Shown here: positions 47,266 to 56,696 of the stretch, one piece after another
Layout: every line of letters starts with the position of its first letter
How positions within the stretch are numbered: the first letter of the stretch is position 1
DNA from: Nocardia acididurans
GTDB taxonomy: Bacteria > Actinomycetota > Actinomycetes > Mycobacteriales > Mycobacteriaceae
Direction of reading: 5' to 3'
Length of the DNA stretch: 64,000 nucleotides
NCBI RefSeq assembly: GCF_016741815.1
Contig: NZ_JAERRJ010000003.1
Location: 1-64,000 of the forward strand
The notes under the pieces: generated by a model
Seen by the model: only the letters and a program-made list of their open reading frames with translations
Database searches by the model: none
Told to the model about the DNA's origin: nothing
Position numbers and translations under genes: made by a program

Positions 47266-48221
47266 TGCGCACCCTGTACCCGCCGATCGAACCGTACGAG
47301 CAGGGCATGCTCGACGTCGGCGACGGCCAGCGGATGTACTGGGAGGCCAGCGGCAACCCCGAGGGCAAGCCGGTGGTGTTCCTGCACGGCGGGCCGGGTG
47401 GCGGAACCGCGCCGTTCCATCGGCAGTTCTTCGATCCGGAGGCGTATCGGATCGTGCTGCTGGATCAGCGCGGCTGCGGGCGGTCCACGCCGCACATCGC
47501 CGACGGGGCGAGCCTGGAGACCAACACCACCTGGCATCTGGTGGCCGATATCGAGGCGCTGCGCACGCATCTCGGGATCGAGCGGTGGCAGGTGTTCGGC
47601 GGTTCGTGGGGTTCCACGCTGGCGCTGGCGTACGCGCAGACGCATCCGGACCGGGTCACCGAGCTGATCCTGCGCGGGATATTCCTGTTGCGGCGCAAGG
47701 AAATCGATTGGTATTACAATGGCTCCGCGGGATACGTGTATCCCGACGAGTGGGAGAAATTCCTGGCCCCGGTGCCGGAAGCCGACCGCGGCGACGATCT
47801 CGTCGAGGTGTATCACCGTCTGCTGTCCTCCCCGGACCCGTCCACCGCCACCGACGCGGCCGTCGCGTGGTCGACCTGGGAGGGCGCCACGAGTTCGCTG
47901 CTGCCCCAACCTGATCGGGTCGCCGAATCCGCCGACCCGCGATTCGCGCTGGCCTTCGCCCGCATCGAGAACCACTACTTCCACCATCGTGGCTTCCTCG
48001 ACGACGGTCAGCTGCTGCGCGATATCGGCCGCATCGCGCATATCCCCGCCGTGATCGTGCAGGGCCGCCACGACATCGTGTGCCCGGCGGTCAGCGCCTG
48101 GGATCTCCACAGGGCCTGGCCCGGTTCGGAATTGCACATCGTGCCCGATGCCGGTCATGCCGCCGCCGAACCCGGCATCACCCACCATCTGGTTTCCGCC
48201 ACGGACAAGTACAGGTATTAG
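47265..48221 (+). CDS. pip: Prolyl iminopeptidase
   Basis: Serine peptidase (S33) that frees N-terminal proline, 318 aa. Features: FLHGGPGGGTAPFHRQFFDP, LLDQRGCGRSTPH, nucleophile elbow GGSWGSTLALAYAQTHP, RGIFLLRRKEIDWYY, QGRHDIVCP (acid) and AGHAAAEPG (His). Length and motifs match the family fully. It sits between the lipoprotein (1-nt overlap) and the CHAD gene (next base after the stop), forming a tight three-gene unit. Confidence 0.95.
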   Translation: MRTLYPPIEPYEQGMLDVGDGQRMYWEASGNPEGKPVVFLHGGPGGGTAPFHRQFFDPEAYRIVLLDQRGCGRSTPHIADGASLETNTTWHLVADIEALRTHLGIERWQVFGGSWGSTLALAYAQTHPDRVTELILRGIFLLRRKEIDWYYNGSAGYVYPDEWEKFLAPVPEADRGDDLVEVYHRLLSSPDPSTATDAAVAWSTWEGATSSLLPQPDRVAESADPRFALAFARIENHYFHHRGFLDDGQLLRDIGRIAHIPAVIVQGRHDIVCPAVSAWDLHRAWPGSELHIVPDAGHAAAEPGITHHLVSATDKYRY

Positions 48222-49232
48222 ATGACAATCACAGCCGGTCCCGCCCTGGTCGATGCGATATCCCTCGACGTGGATCGGCTGTGTACAGCCGAACCCGATG
48301 TGCGCCAGGATCTTCCGGATTCGGTGCACAAGATGCGGGTGGCCACCCGCCGCCTGCGCAGCGTCCTCAAGTCCTACCGCCGCGTGGTGCGCCGCACCCC
48401 GGTCGGCGAGATCACCGACGAATTGCGCTGGCTCGCAGGGCTGCTCGGCGTCGCCCGCGACGCCGAGGTGCGCGCGGAACGCTTCGCGAAGCTGCTCGAC
48501 GAGAGCGACGCGGCCCTCGATCAGAGCACCGCGGGCACAACTGGCACCGCGGCGAAGGCCAAAGCCGCGGGCAATGGCAAGAACAGGTCCGCGGCGAAGT
48601 CCGGGGCCGACGGCGGACCCGCCCGCGTCAAGAAGGTCCGCGTCACGGAGCCGCCCTCGCCACGAACGAGTTTCGGAGCCGAACTGGTGGCGATGGAGCG
48701 CCGCATCTACGTCGGCGCGCATCAGGCGGTGCTGGAGGCGTTCGACGGCCGCCGCTACAACGCCCTCACCGCCCGCCTGCACGACTTGATCGAGAACCCG
48801 CCCCTGCGGAACAAGGCGTCCGGCAAACCGGCCACCGACGTGTTCGAGGCCGTCCTGAAGCACGACTTCCACGAGCTGCGCCACCTGGTCCGCGTGGAAC
48901 CCACCCTCTCCGAGGAAGACCGCGTCGAGCATCTGCACGACATCCGCAAGGCCGCCAAGCGCCTGCGCTACTCCGCCGAGGCCGCCGCCGACATCCTCGG
49001 CGATCCCGCAACCACGCTGTCGCGCAACGCGAAACGCCTCCAGGGCGTCCTCGGCGACCACCGCGACGCGGTCGAAGCCCTGGAAACCCTGCGCGCCCAC
49101 GCCCCCGACACCCCCGAGCCCGGCTATCAGCGCATGTGCGACGCCGAGGAATCAGCCGCCGCGAAGGCGCTCGAGGAGTACCCGGCGGCCATCGAATTCC
49201 TCAGCCGGCACCCGCTGCAGGCCGCGGTGTAG
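48222..49232 (+). CDS. CHAD-domain protein (polyphosphate binding)
   Basis: A 336-aa CHAD protein: VHKMRVATRRLRSVLKSYRR in the first half and LHDIRKAAKRLRYSAEAAADILG in the second, the two His-xxx-Arg/Lys-rich repeats that bind polyphosphate in this family. A low-complexity Ala/Lys/Gly insert (about residues 105-140) splits the halves. The CYTH domain often fused to CHAD is absent. The ATG follows the pip stop with no gap, and its 3' end overlaps the convergent membrane gene by 32 nt. It lies where Rv2226 lies. Confidence 0.88.
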   Translation: MTITAGPALVDAISLDVDRLCTAEPDVRQDLPDSVHKMRVATRRLRSVLKSYRRVVRRTPVGEITDELRWLAGLLGVARDAEVRAERFAKLLDESDAALDQSTAGTTGTAAKAKAAGNGKNRSAAKSGADGGPARVKKVRVTEPPSPRTSFGAELVAMERRIYVGAHQAVLEAFDGRRYNALTARLHDLIENPPLRNKASGKPATDVFEAVLKHDFHELRHLVRVEPTLSEEDRVEHLHDIRKAAKRLRYSAEAAADILGDPATTLSRNAKRLQGVLGDHRDAVEALETLRAHAPDTPEPGYQRMCDAEESAAAKALEEYPAAIEFLSRHPLQAAV

Positions 49233-49656
49233 GCGCCCAGGAGTTTCGGGCGCGCACACCGGCGACGGCGATCGCAAGATCGGCGAGGATCTCGAATATG
49301 GCTGCGAACCAGGAGAATCCGGTGACCCGCGCGGCGGGCGGCGCGTTGATGAAGCTGTCGCTGAGTGGCCCGAACCAATCCGGCAGCAGGTGCACGACGG
49401 TGAATCCGACCGCGCTGACGGAGCCGACGGCGAAGGCCGCCAGCGGCGCCCGGGGGTGCCCGGTGAACACGAGCGCGATGGTGGCGACGGCCAGCAGCAG
49501 CTGAATGGTGCCGAGCGCCATGACCAGCATCGAAATGGTGTCCATACCGCGCCGCAGATGATCGGCGCCGTGGACCGCCAGCGCGATGGCGAACACCACG
49601 GTCACCCAGCGCAGTGCGGTGGATGAGCTGACCTGTCGTGCTGTCGAGTCGATCAT
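49201..49656 (-). CDS. Small four-helix membrane protein
   Basis: A 151-aa protein with about four hydrophobic helices (ALRWVTVVFAIALAVHGADHL, ISMLVMALGTIQLLLAVATIALVFTG, APLAAFAVGSVSAVGFTVVHLLPDW, WFAAIFEILADLAIAVAGV). His residues in HGADH and VVHLLPDW could bind metal or be structural. ATG 49656, one codon pair after a GTG that could also start it. No family recognised. Confidence 0.7.
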   Translation of the reverse strand: MIDSTARQVSSSTALRWVTVVFAIALAVHGADHLRRGMDTISMLVMALGTIQLLLAVATIALVFTGHPRAPLAAFAVGSVSAVGFTVVHLLPDWFGPLSDSFINAPPAARVTGFSWFAAIFEILADLAIAVAGVRARNSWAPTPRPAAGAG

Positions 49657-49726
49657 GAGCACCCCCGGACGCTGTCGATTCTACGACCGAGTGTAGTAGA
49701 GAATGGCCGCCCCGACCACCCTCGAG

Positions 49727-51271
49727 TCAGGGCTGATACGCGAAAGTCACTGTGCGCGTGAGGGGGTCGGCGACCGTGAGGCGGACCTTCACCCGCCGGC
49801 CTTCGAGAGGCGCGCCCTCGCACTTGGCGAGCACGGGCGGGTCGGCGACGAAGATCTCGGCGGGGCGGGTGCCGTTGGCCTCGCGCAGGACGACGGCGTC
49901 GAAGTCGGTGCCGACTCGCTGGGCCAGCAGGGTCGATTCGGTGAGGTCGATGCAGGCGCGTTCGAGTTTGCCCGCGACGGCGTCGCTGCGGCGCATGGAG
50001 TCGGCGGCGGCCGCGAGTCCGTCGTGGACCCATTGCGGGACTCGGGTTCCAGCGCAGTGGGACAGGCAGATCTCGGTGGCGAAGCGGTCGGAGAGGCGGC
50101 GCAGGGGTGCGGTGACGTGGGCGTAGGGTGCGCCGATTCCGCTGTGCTGCACGGTTTCCGGGGGTTGGCCGTTGAGCAGGGTGTAGGAGGCGCCGCGCAG
50201 CAGGCCGGTGGCCTCGGACATGAGCACCAGGGCGGCCGGGGTGTTGGGATCCAGGCCCGCGAGCATGCGTCCCACCGGTTCCCCCGCGGGCCAGTCCACG
50301 CCCACGGCGGCCGCTGTGCGGCGCATGGATGCGATGGCCGAGGCGGGTGGGGGCGGCATGGTGCGCAGCAGTCCGATCCGCGGTGCGGAGTCGCCCGCGA
50401 CGGCCGCCGAATCCGCCCCGGGCCGTCCGGCGCCGGGCTGCGCAGCAACCGCCGAATCGGGGCGCTGGGCATGCGAATTCGAGGCGGGCTGGCGATAGCC
50501 GTTCAGCATGATCGCGGCCGCGCACATGCCGGTGAGAAGGGAGACCTGTTCGTTCCAGTCGTCGGCGGCGGTGCGGGGTTCGACGATCAGCTGCCAGTGG
50601 TCGACGCCGGTTTGCTCGCGGCCGTCGGGGACCACGCTCTGGGTGGGCAGGCGCAGGGAGATCGCGCCGCGTTCGAGCCCGGCTTCGATGCGCAGGCGGC
50701 CGAATTCGGGGAGGGCGGCGATGGCGGGGTGCAGGCGGCCGGCGTCCGCGTCGGCCTGTACGCCGGTGTAGTCGAGGCGGGCGCGGGAGCGGACCAGAGC
50801 GCGGGTCACCGAATACCGCAGCGGCTCGGCCTTCTCGTCGAGTTCGATGGTCCAGAGGGCGGCGGGCCGGTCCTGATCGGGCAGCAGGCTGGCGGTGCCT
50901 TCGGAGAGCACGTTCGGGTGCAGCGGCACGGTGCCGTCGGGGAGGTAGAAGGTCTGGCCGCGCGCCATGGCGGTGGCTGCGAGCGGGCCGTCGGGGCGCA
51001 CCACGGCCGCCACATCCGCGATGGCGTAGTGCAGCAGGAAGCCGGTGTCCGTGCGTTCCAGGGACAGCGCCTGGTCCAGATCCATGGCGCCGGGGGGATC
51101 GATGGTGACCAGCGGAATGTCACGCCGGTCGACTCGGGAACCCGCGAACGCGTCGACCGCGTCGCGGGCCTCCGAGACGGCCTCGGACGGGTAGTCCGAG
51201 GCCAATCCGAATTCGGTTCGGACGGCGCCGAAATCGACCGGCGCCGACACGATCCGCTGATGCAGTTCCAC
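49727..51271 (-). CDS. RNB-domain ribonuclease (RNase II/R family)
   Basis: 3'-to-5' exoribonuclease-type protein of 514 aa. The RNB core shows TIDPPGAMDLDQALSLER with the catalytic Asp cluster, LHYAIADVAAVV, GQTFYLPDGTVPL, PYAHVTAPLRRLSDRFATEICL and a C-terminal CEGAPLEGRRVKV. The long cold-shock and S1 regions of RNase R are missing, so it is a short actinobacterial form. A Gln/Ala/Pro-rich insert (about 265-300) interrupts the core. GTG start. It lies 16 nt from a secreted-protein gene. Confidence 0.88.
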   Translation of the reverse strand: MELHQRIVSAPVDFGAVRTEFGLASDYPSEAVSEARDAVDAFAGSRVDRRDIPLVTIDPPGAMDLDQALSLERTDTGFLLHYAIADVAAVVRPDGPLAATAMARGQTFYLPDGTVPLHPNVLSEGTASLLPDQDRPAALWTIELDEKAEPLRYSVTRALVRSRARLDYTGVQADADAGRLHPAIAALPEFGRLRIEAGLERGAISLRLPTQSVVPDGREQTGVDHWQLIVEPRTAADDWNEQVSLLTGMCAAAIMLNGYRQPASNSHAQRPDSAVAAQPGAGRPGADSAAVAGDSAPRIGLLRTMPPPPASAIASMRRTAAAVGVDWPAGEPVGRMLAGLDPNTPAALVLMSEATGLLRGASYTLLNGQPPETVQHSGIGAPYAHVTAPLRRLSDRFATEICLSHCAGTRVPQWVHDGLAAAADSMRRSDAVAGKLERACIDLTESTLLAQRVGTDFDAVVLREANGTRPAEIFVADPPVLAKCEGAPLEGRRVKVRLTVADPLTRTVTFAYQP

Positions 51272-51287
51272 TGCGGTGCGCTGTCCC

Positions 51288-51620
51288 TTACTGCAGGGCC
51301 AGCATGGTGCCGTTCAGCTGATCGAACGGACCGTAGACGGTGAAGACCACGCGGCCGTTCGGGTACTGCGACGACAGGGCCGCCGCGGAATTCAGCGCCT
51401 GGCCGAACGAGGCTGCCGACGGGTGCGGCAGACCCGCGATGGTGTTGCCGAACTGAGTGTTGGCCACCCACTGCGTGTCCGCCGGGGTGAGATCCACCTG
51501 CACCCCACCCGGCAGCGGAGTCACGGCGAACGCCGAAGCGGACCCGGATCCCAGCACAACCGAAACGGAAGCGGCAGCGGCAAGGAGCGCGCCTGCTGCC
51601 AGTTTGCGAGCAATTCGCAT
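51288..51620 (-). CDS. Small secreted protein
   Basis: A 110-aa exported protein with a Sec signal peptide (MRIARKLAAGALLAAAASVSVVLGSGSASA), then a short domain (GVQVDLTPADTQWVANTQFGNTIAG, VVFTVYGPFDQLNGTML). The ATG at 51620 puts the signal at the start; longer frames add non-signal residues. No family recognised; similar small exported proteins with a PADTQWVAN-like segment occur in Nocardia as I recall. It may share a transcript with the ribonuclease gene downstream. Confidence 0.75.
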   Translation of the reverse strand: MRIARKLAAGALLAAAASVSVVLGSGSASAFAVTPLPGGVQVDLTPADTQWVANTQFGNTIAGLPHPSAASFGQALNSAAALSSQYPNGRVVFTVYGPFDQLNGTMLALQ

Positions 51621-51780
51621 ATAGATGAGACCTGCTTTCCGAAGTTCGAGAATGCCCTTCGCCCGTTGCGATCGCAACGGAACTTTCCAACGCGCAACAC
51701 TTTATGACGCCGATCACGTCCCAGGCCAGTTCCGGGATGGTCACGGGTTGGACACGTCGTTCTCGGACTCCGGATCGCGG

Positions 51781-51891
51781 CTATCTGTCGCGCAATCCGC
51801 CGGGCAGCATCGCGGACAGGAACTTGAGCGCGTAGGCGATGGCGAACAGCACCAGCACCGCCAAAGGCTGGATCAGCATGGACCAGGACAT
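51781..51891 (-). CDS. Tiny 36-aa membrane peptide
   Basis: A candidate too short for usual gene finding: MSWSMLIQPLAVLVLFAIAY then a basic end (GGLRDR), one membrane helix. GGGAG lies 9-10 nt before the ATG, and it begins 14 nt after the stop of the slipin stub, so the two could be co-expressed. Function unknown. Confidence 0.5.
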   Translation of the reverse strand: MSWSMLIQPLAVLVLFAIAYALKFLSAMLPGGLRDR

Positions 51892-51905
51892 GGGTTTCAG
51901 CTCCC

Positions 51906-52088
51906 TCATTCGGCTGTATTCGCGGCGGCTTCGGCGAGCCCGGGTTCCCGGACCGATCGCGCCCGCCCGAGCCGGAAGACCACGCCCTTCTCGTACTGGG
52001 CGACCACCCGCATCGACGAGGCCGACAGTGCCCCGAGAATCACCGCCAGGCCGATGAGCCAGGCGCCCAGCAATAACAGAACGTCCAT
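51906..52088 (-). CDS. Stomatin/slipin N-terminal stub
   Basis: A 60-aa product: membrane helix (MDVLLLLGAWLIGLAVILGAL) then SMRVVAQYEKGVVFRLGRARSVREPGL, which is the start of an SPFH (band 7/slipin) domain, then AEAAANTAE and a stop. In slipins this point is followed by LIP and about 200 more residues, which are absent here. It is therefore the stub of a deleted gene, or a mini-protein kept for its membrane anchor. GGAG lies 8 nt before the ATG. It begins about 130 bp beyond the rnpB 3' end, on the same strand. Confidence 0.6.
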   Translation of the reverse strand: MDVLLLLGAWLIGLAVILGALSASSMRVVAQYEKGVVFRLGRARSVREPGLAEAAANTAE

Positions 52089-52215
52089 TGTTCGCTCCGC
52101 GAATTTCGCGCTGCGCCTTGGGAATATCTGCGCGGCGTGCCTCCATCATGGCACTGTGGCGTCGGCCACGCGACGGTGGAAACCAGATGGTTCGCCGAAC
52201 GGCGGGAAGTACAGG

Positions 52216-52642
<427 letters not shown>

Positions 52643-52667
52643 CGCCACCAATGTACGGTAAGGGGCC

Positions 52668-53555
52668 ATGGAGCGTGTCGAGGTGGGGTTCTCTTCCGGT
52701 GGTGAACAGTGCGCGGGGTGGCTGTATCAGCCGGATGGACCGCCGAAGCCGCGTCCGCTCGTGCTCATGGGGCACGGGCTGGGGGCCGATCGGGAAATGG
52801 GTCTGGATCGCTACGCGCGCCGGTTCGCGTCGGCGGGAATGGCGGCGCTGGTCTTCGACTACCGGCATTTCGGGGCCAGCGGCGGTGAGCCGCGACAGGT
52901 CGTCAATATCAAGAAGCAGCGCCAGGACTGGCATGCGGCGATCGCGTTCGCACGCACCCTACGAGGTATCGACGCCACGCGAATCGCCCTGTGGGGCAGT
53001 TCCTTCGGCGGCGGGCACGTATTGAGCGTGGCGCCCGACGATCACTACATCGCGGCGGTGGTGGCGCAGTGCCCGTTCACCAGCGGCTGGTCCTCGGCCA
53101 TGGCGAAGGGGCCGATCAGCCTGGTGAAGACGGGGACGGTGGCCACCACGGATCTGCTGGTGGGCCCGATCATTCGCAAGCCGATCCGGGTGCGGCTGGC
53201 GGGCGGGAAGCACTCCTCGGCGCTGATGAGCGCGGCGGATGTCCCCTTCGGATACGGGCGGCTGGCCGAGGAGAGCTCGCAGTACCGGCCGAAAGTGGCT
53301 GCGCGCGTCGGCCTGTCGACCCTGTTCGACTCACCGGCCCGGCGCACCAAGGACATCAAGGCCCCGGTGTTCTACGCGATCTGCGACAACGACACCGTCG
53401 CGCCCGCCGGACCGACGGCGAAGGCCGCCGAACGCACGAAACACGCTGTGGTGAAGCGCTATCCGATCGGCCACTTCGACATCTACTTCGACGACTGGTT
53501 CGAGAAGGCCGTCTACGATCAGACGGAGTTCCTCTCCGCCGTGCTGCGCCCCTGA
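52668..53555 (+). CDS. Alpha/beta hydrolase
   Basis: A 295-aa serine hydrolase: VLMGHGLGADREMGLDRYARRFASAG, FDYRHFGASGGEPRQ, nucleophile elbow WGSSFGGGHVLS, acid region AICDNDTVAP and late His in YPIGHFDIYF. No signal peptide. ATG 52668 lies 26 bp past the rnpB 5' end, divergent from it. The 3' end overlaps the convergent YihY gene by 37 nt. The substrate is unknown; similar proteins are loosely annotated as hydrolases of esters or as dienelactone hydrolase-like. Confidence 0.85.
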   Translation: MERVEVGFSSGGEQCAGWLYQPDGPPKPRPLVLMGHGLGADREMGLDRYARRFASAGMAALVFDYRHFGASGGEPRQVVNIKKQRQDWHAAIAFARTLRGIDATRIALWGSSFGGGHVLSVAPDDHYIAAVVAQCPFTSGWSSAMAKGPISLVKTGTVATTDLLVGPIIRKPIRVRLAGGKHSSALMSAADVPFGYGRLAEESSQYRPKVAARVGLSTLFDSPARRTKDIKAPVFYAICDNDTVAPAGPTAKAAERTKHAVVKRYPIGHFDIYFDDWFEKAVYDQTEFLSAVLRP

Positions 53556-54499
53556 TCCTCGGCGGGATCGCGCACCGGCAGGAACGGTTCGTGCTCGGGC
53601 GGCAGGCCGCGTTCGATGCCGCGGGCCCGGGCCAGTTCGGCGTCGAACGCCGCGCCCAGCAGCACGGCCAGATTGCTGAGCCACAGCCAGATCAGGAAGA
53701 CCACGACGCCCGCCAGGGAGCCGTAGGTCTTGTTGTAGGAGCCGAAATTCGCCGCGTAGAAGGTGAATCCGGCCGAGGCCACCAGCCAGATCACCACGGC
53801 CAGCACGCTGCCGGGGCTCAGCCAGCGGAATCCCGGCTGCCGGGCATTCGGGGCCGCCCAGTACAGCAGCGCGAACGTCAGACTCACCAGCACCGCCAGC
53901 ACCGGCCATTTCGCGAGATCCCAGATCTGGACGGCGGTTTCGCCCAGACCGAGCCAGTCGCCGACGCGATCGGCGATCGCTCCGGTCAGCACCACACCGA
54001 CGAGGACCGTCGCCAGCAGCACCATGAGCAGCAGCGTCAGACCTATCCGCAGGGGCAGCAGTTTCCACAGCGGACGACCCTCGGGGATCTCGTAGATCGC
54101 GTTGCAGGCCCGCATGAACGCGCCGATGTAACCCGAGGCCGTCCACAGCGCCACCACCAGACCGGCAATGGCGAGCGGACCCGCGAGTGACTGCGAGCCC
54201 TGGAGTTCGGTGATGGCGGAGACCAGCAGATCGGTGCCGCTGCCGGGGCCGATCCGGCGGATGGTGTCGATCAGCGACCGCGTGGGTTCGGGGCCGAGCA
54301 GACCGAGCAGGGCGGTGAGCACCAGCAGCGCCGGAAAGATCGACAGCACACTGTAATACGTGAGCGCGGCCGCCCAGTCGGTGAGCTTGTCGTCGATGAG
54401 CTGACGTAGTGTGCGCTTCAGCACCGACCACCAGGACCGCTTGGTCAGATCCGTGGGACCTTCCGGCGGGCCGGGATCGATCGTGACCTGCTCGGGCAT
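53519..54499 (-). CDS. YihY/BrkB-family membrane protein
   Basis: A 326-aa protein with six hydrophobic helices: WAAALTYYSVLSIFPALLVLTALLGLL, SLAGPLAIAGLVVALWTASGYIGAFMRACN, LRIGLTLLLMVLLATVLVGVVL, VLAVLVSLTFALLYW, VIWLVASAGFTFYAANFGSYNKTYG and VVVFLIWLWLSNLAVLLGA. The LTYYSVLSIFPALL, FGSYNKTYGSLAGVVVFLIWLWLS signature marks the family. It was once annotated as RNase BN in error. The role is unclear. ATG 54499. Confidence 0.93.
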   Translation of the reverse strand: MPEQVTIDPGPPEGPTDLTKRSWWSVLKRTLRQLIDDKLTDWAAALTYYSVLSIFPALLVLTALLGLLGPEPTRSLIDTIRRIGPGSGTDLLVSAITELQGSQSLAGPLAIAGLVVALWTASGYIGAFMRACNAIYEIPEGRPLWKLLPLRIGLTLLLMVLLATVLVGVVLTGAIADRVGDWLGLGETAVQIWDLAKWPVLAVLVSLTFALLYWAAPNARQPGFRWLSPGSVLAVVIWLVASAGFTFYAANFGSYNKTYGSLAGVVVFLIWLWLSNLAVLLGAAFDAELARARGIERGLPPEHEPFLPVRDPAEDQGRSTAERNSV

Positions 54500-54547
54500 G
54501 TGCCACCTCCGGTGACGCCGTGATACCCGGCGGCACCGAGCGCAAAC

Positions 54548-55738
54548 TCACAGATACGAGGTGTCGTTCACCAGTCGGACCGACGCTCCCCCATCGGGAT
54601 AGAACTCGGCGATGGACAGCGACGCCAGATCCAGGTGCAGCCGGTACAGCAGCGACGGGCCGACGCCGAGCGCCAGCTGCAGCAGCGTCTTGATCGGCGT
54701 CACATGGCTCACCACAAGCACATTCGCGCCCGGGTACAGGGCGACGAGATCACGGCGCACGCCTTCGATCCGCTCCCGCACCTGATCGAAACTCTCGCCG
54801 CCCGGCGGGGGCAGCGACGGATCACCCAGCCACCGCTCGTGCAGTTCCGGATCCTGGTCCCGCGCCTCCAGGAACGTAAGCCCTTCCCACGCACCGAAAT
54901 CCGTTTCGATCAGCCCGTCGAGCACCCGCACCGGCACCCCGAGCGCCTGCCCGGCCGCCTCCGCGGTCTCCCGGGCACGGCCGAGCGGCGAGCACACGAT
55001 GGCCGCGATTCCGCCTTTGGCCGCAAGCATTTTCGCCGCATGGGCCGCCTGTTCCCGGCCCAGCTCGGTCAACGGCGGATTACCGCGGCCCGAATACCGC
55101 CGCTCCACCGACAGTTCCGTCTGCCCGTGCCGCAGCAGCAGGAGCCGAGTCGGACGCCCCATGGCCCCGGTCCATCCGGGCGCGGTAGCGGTGCCGCCCG
55201 GGGCGGGCCCGGTGGTGCCCGCGGCGCTGGATGTCGTCCCTGCCTCTGCGCGTACGGAATTCGTGGATTCCGTGGGCTCCGCCGTCTCGGCCGCGGCGGG
55301 CGTATGCAGGGCCGTCCGCACCTCGTCCACGAGGTGCGCGTCGTCCATGGCCTCGTTGGCCAGTTGATCCGCGTGTGAGTTCTCCGCGCGCGGAATCCAC
55401 GCGAAGCTCACCCGATCGAATCCGGCCACCAGCTGCCGGGCGCGCTCGGCCAGCGGAATCATGGCCTCGTGCTTGACCTTCCAGCGGCCCGACATCTGCT
55501 CGACCACGAGCTTGGAATCCATGCGCACCGACACCTCACGTGCGCCCAGCTCGGCCGCCGCCTCCAAACCCGCGATGAGACCGCGGTATTCGGCGACATT
55601 GTTGGTGGCGGTGCCGAGGAATTCCTTACGCTCGGCGAGCACCTGCCCGCGACTGTCGTCCCAGACGACCGCACCGTACCCGGCGGGGCCGGGGTTGCCC
55701 CGGGAGCCGCCGTCGGCCTCGACGATCACCTTGTTCAT
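54548..55738 (-). CDS. Bifunctional RNase H/alpha-ribazole phosphatase-like protein
   Basis: A 396-aa two-domain enzyme like Rv2228c. Residues 1-140 are RNase H type I: EADGGSRGNPGPAGYG (Asp), NNVAEYRGLIAGLEAA (Glu), RMDSKLVVEQMSG (Asp), NSHADQLANEAM (Asp). An Ala/Thr/Gly linker of about 50 residues follows. The C-terminal part is a histidine phosphatase: LLLLRHGQTELSVERRYSG (catalytic His), ETDFGAWEGLTF and VVSHVTPIKTLL. The phosphatase may act in cobalamin synthesis, in keeping with the cobC and cobD genes in this block. ATG 55738. Confidence 0.93.
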   Translation of the reverse strand: MNKVIVEADGGSRGNPGPAGYGAVVWDDSRGQVLAERKEFLGTATNNVAEYRGLIAGLEAAAELGAREVSVRMDSKLVVEQMSGRWKVKHEAMIPLAERARQLVAGFDRVSFAWIPRAENSHADQLANEAMDDAHLVDEVRTALHTPAAAETAEPTESTNSVRAEAGTTSSAAGTTGPAPGGTATAPGWTGAMGRPTRLLLLRHGQTELSVERRYSGRGNPPLTELGREQAAHAAKMLAAKGGIAAIVCSPLGRARETAEAAGQALGVPVRVLDGLIETDFGAWEGLTFLEARDQDPELHERWLGDPSLPPPGGESFDQVRERIEGVRRDLVALYPGANVLVVSHVTPIKTLLQLALGVGPSLLYRLHLDLASLSIAEFYPDGGASVRLVNDTSYL

Positions 55739-55792
55739 CCGCGCTGCTCACCCTTCGTGCTGCTCATCGGTCACCGGTGCGCGGCCGTGAAC

Positions 55793-56530
55793 TCACAGCC
55801 CGGAGTGCTTGGTGCGGACCAGGATCGCGTTGCATTCGGGGCAGCGGACGACCAGGTTGGGGTCGGCCTTGGCGATGCGGGCGATCTCGCCGCGGTCGAG
55901 TTCGATGCGGCAGGCGCCGCAGCGGCGGGCCTGCAGGAGAGCGGCGCCGACGCCGTAGCCGGTGCGCTGTTTGTCGTAGGCGGCCAGGAGTTCGGCCGGG
56001 AAGACGGCGGTGAGGGCGGCGCGGTCGGAGTCGCAACGCTGTTGGGCGACAGCGAGATCGGCGAGCGCCTCGTCGCGGCGGCGTTCGGCGTCCACCAGGT
56101 CCTGGTCGGCGCGGTCGAGGTTGGCCCCGGCGTGATCGTGGTCGGCGGCGGCGGCCTCGCGGCGCTCCATGACCTCGATCAGATCGTCCTCGAGGACCTT
56201 GCGGCGGCGCTCCAGGCTGCCCAGCTCGTGCTGGAGTTCGGACAGCTGCTTGGCGTTGACCGTGCCGGCGGTGAGCAGGCCCTTGTCGCGCTGCTCGCGC
56301 TTGGCGACGGCGTCGATCTCACCCTCGAGTTTGCGGATGTCGCGGTCGAGATCGTCGATGAGGATCTCCACCTTGACCGCAGCGTCCTTGCGGGCGGTGC
56401 GCTCGGCCTCGAGAGTTCGCACCTCCTGCTCCTCGGGTAGCACCTTGCGGCGATGCTCGATCCGGGTCAGTTCGGCGTCGACGGCGGCGAGGTCGAGCAG
56501 CTTGGACTGGATCGATGGTTCGGCATTCAA
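55793..56530 (-). CDS. Zinc-ribbon coiled-coil protein (CdsZ/Rv2229c-like)
   Basis: A 245-aa protein: long coiled coil (about 10-165, rich in Glu, Arg, Ala) then a zinc ribbon with CGAC and CPEC pairs. The start is a TTG at 56530, chosen because AGGAG lies 10 nt upstream and the product then begins (M)NAEPSIQSKLLDLAAVDAEL like its relatives; no ATG is available near. The gene sits between RNase H/phosphatase and Nif3-like genes in many actinobacteria. Its molecular role is not settled. Confidence 0.87.
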   Translation of the reverse strand: MNAEPSIQSKLLDLAAVDAELTRIEHRRKVLPEEQEVRTLEAERTARKDAAVKVEILIDDLDRDIRKLEGEIDAVAKREQRDKGLLTAGTVNAKQLSELQHELGSLERRRKVLEDDLIEVMERREAAAADHDHAGANLDRADQDLVDAERRRDEALADLAVAQQRCDSDRAALTAVFPAELLAAYDKQRTGYGVGAALLQARRCGACRIELDRGEIARIAKADPNLVVRCPECNAILVRTKHSGL

Positions 56531-56696
56531 CGCGGAAGGTCTCCTGGACGCTATGGACGGTTCAAGACTCCCACCGTACCCGCCCGGCGGGGTCCCGATC
56601 CCCAACCCGGCCACAACCAGGCAAAACGGGCCTGGTTGGGGATGCGCGGCCGGAAATCCACTGCCGGTCAGGAGCCCGATATGCGAGGGTCGAAGC

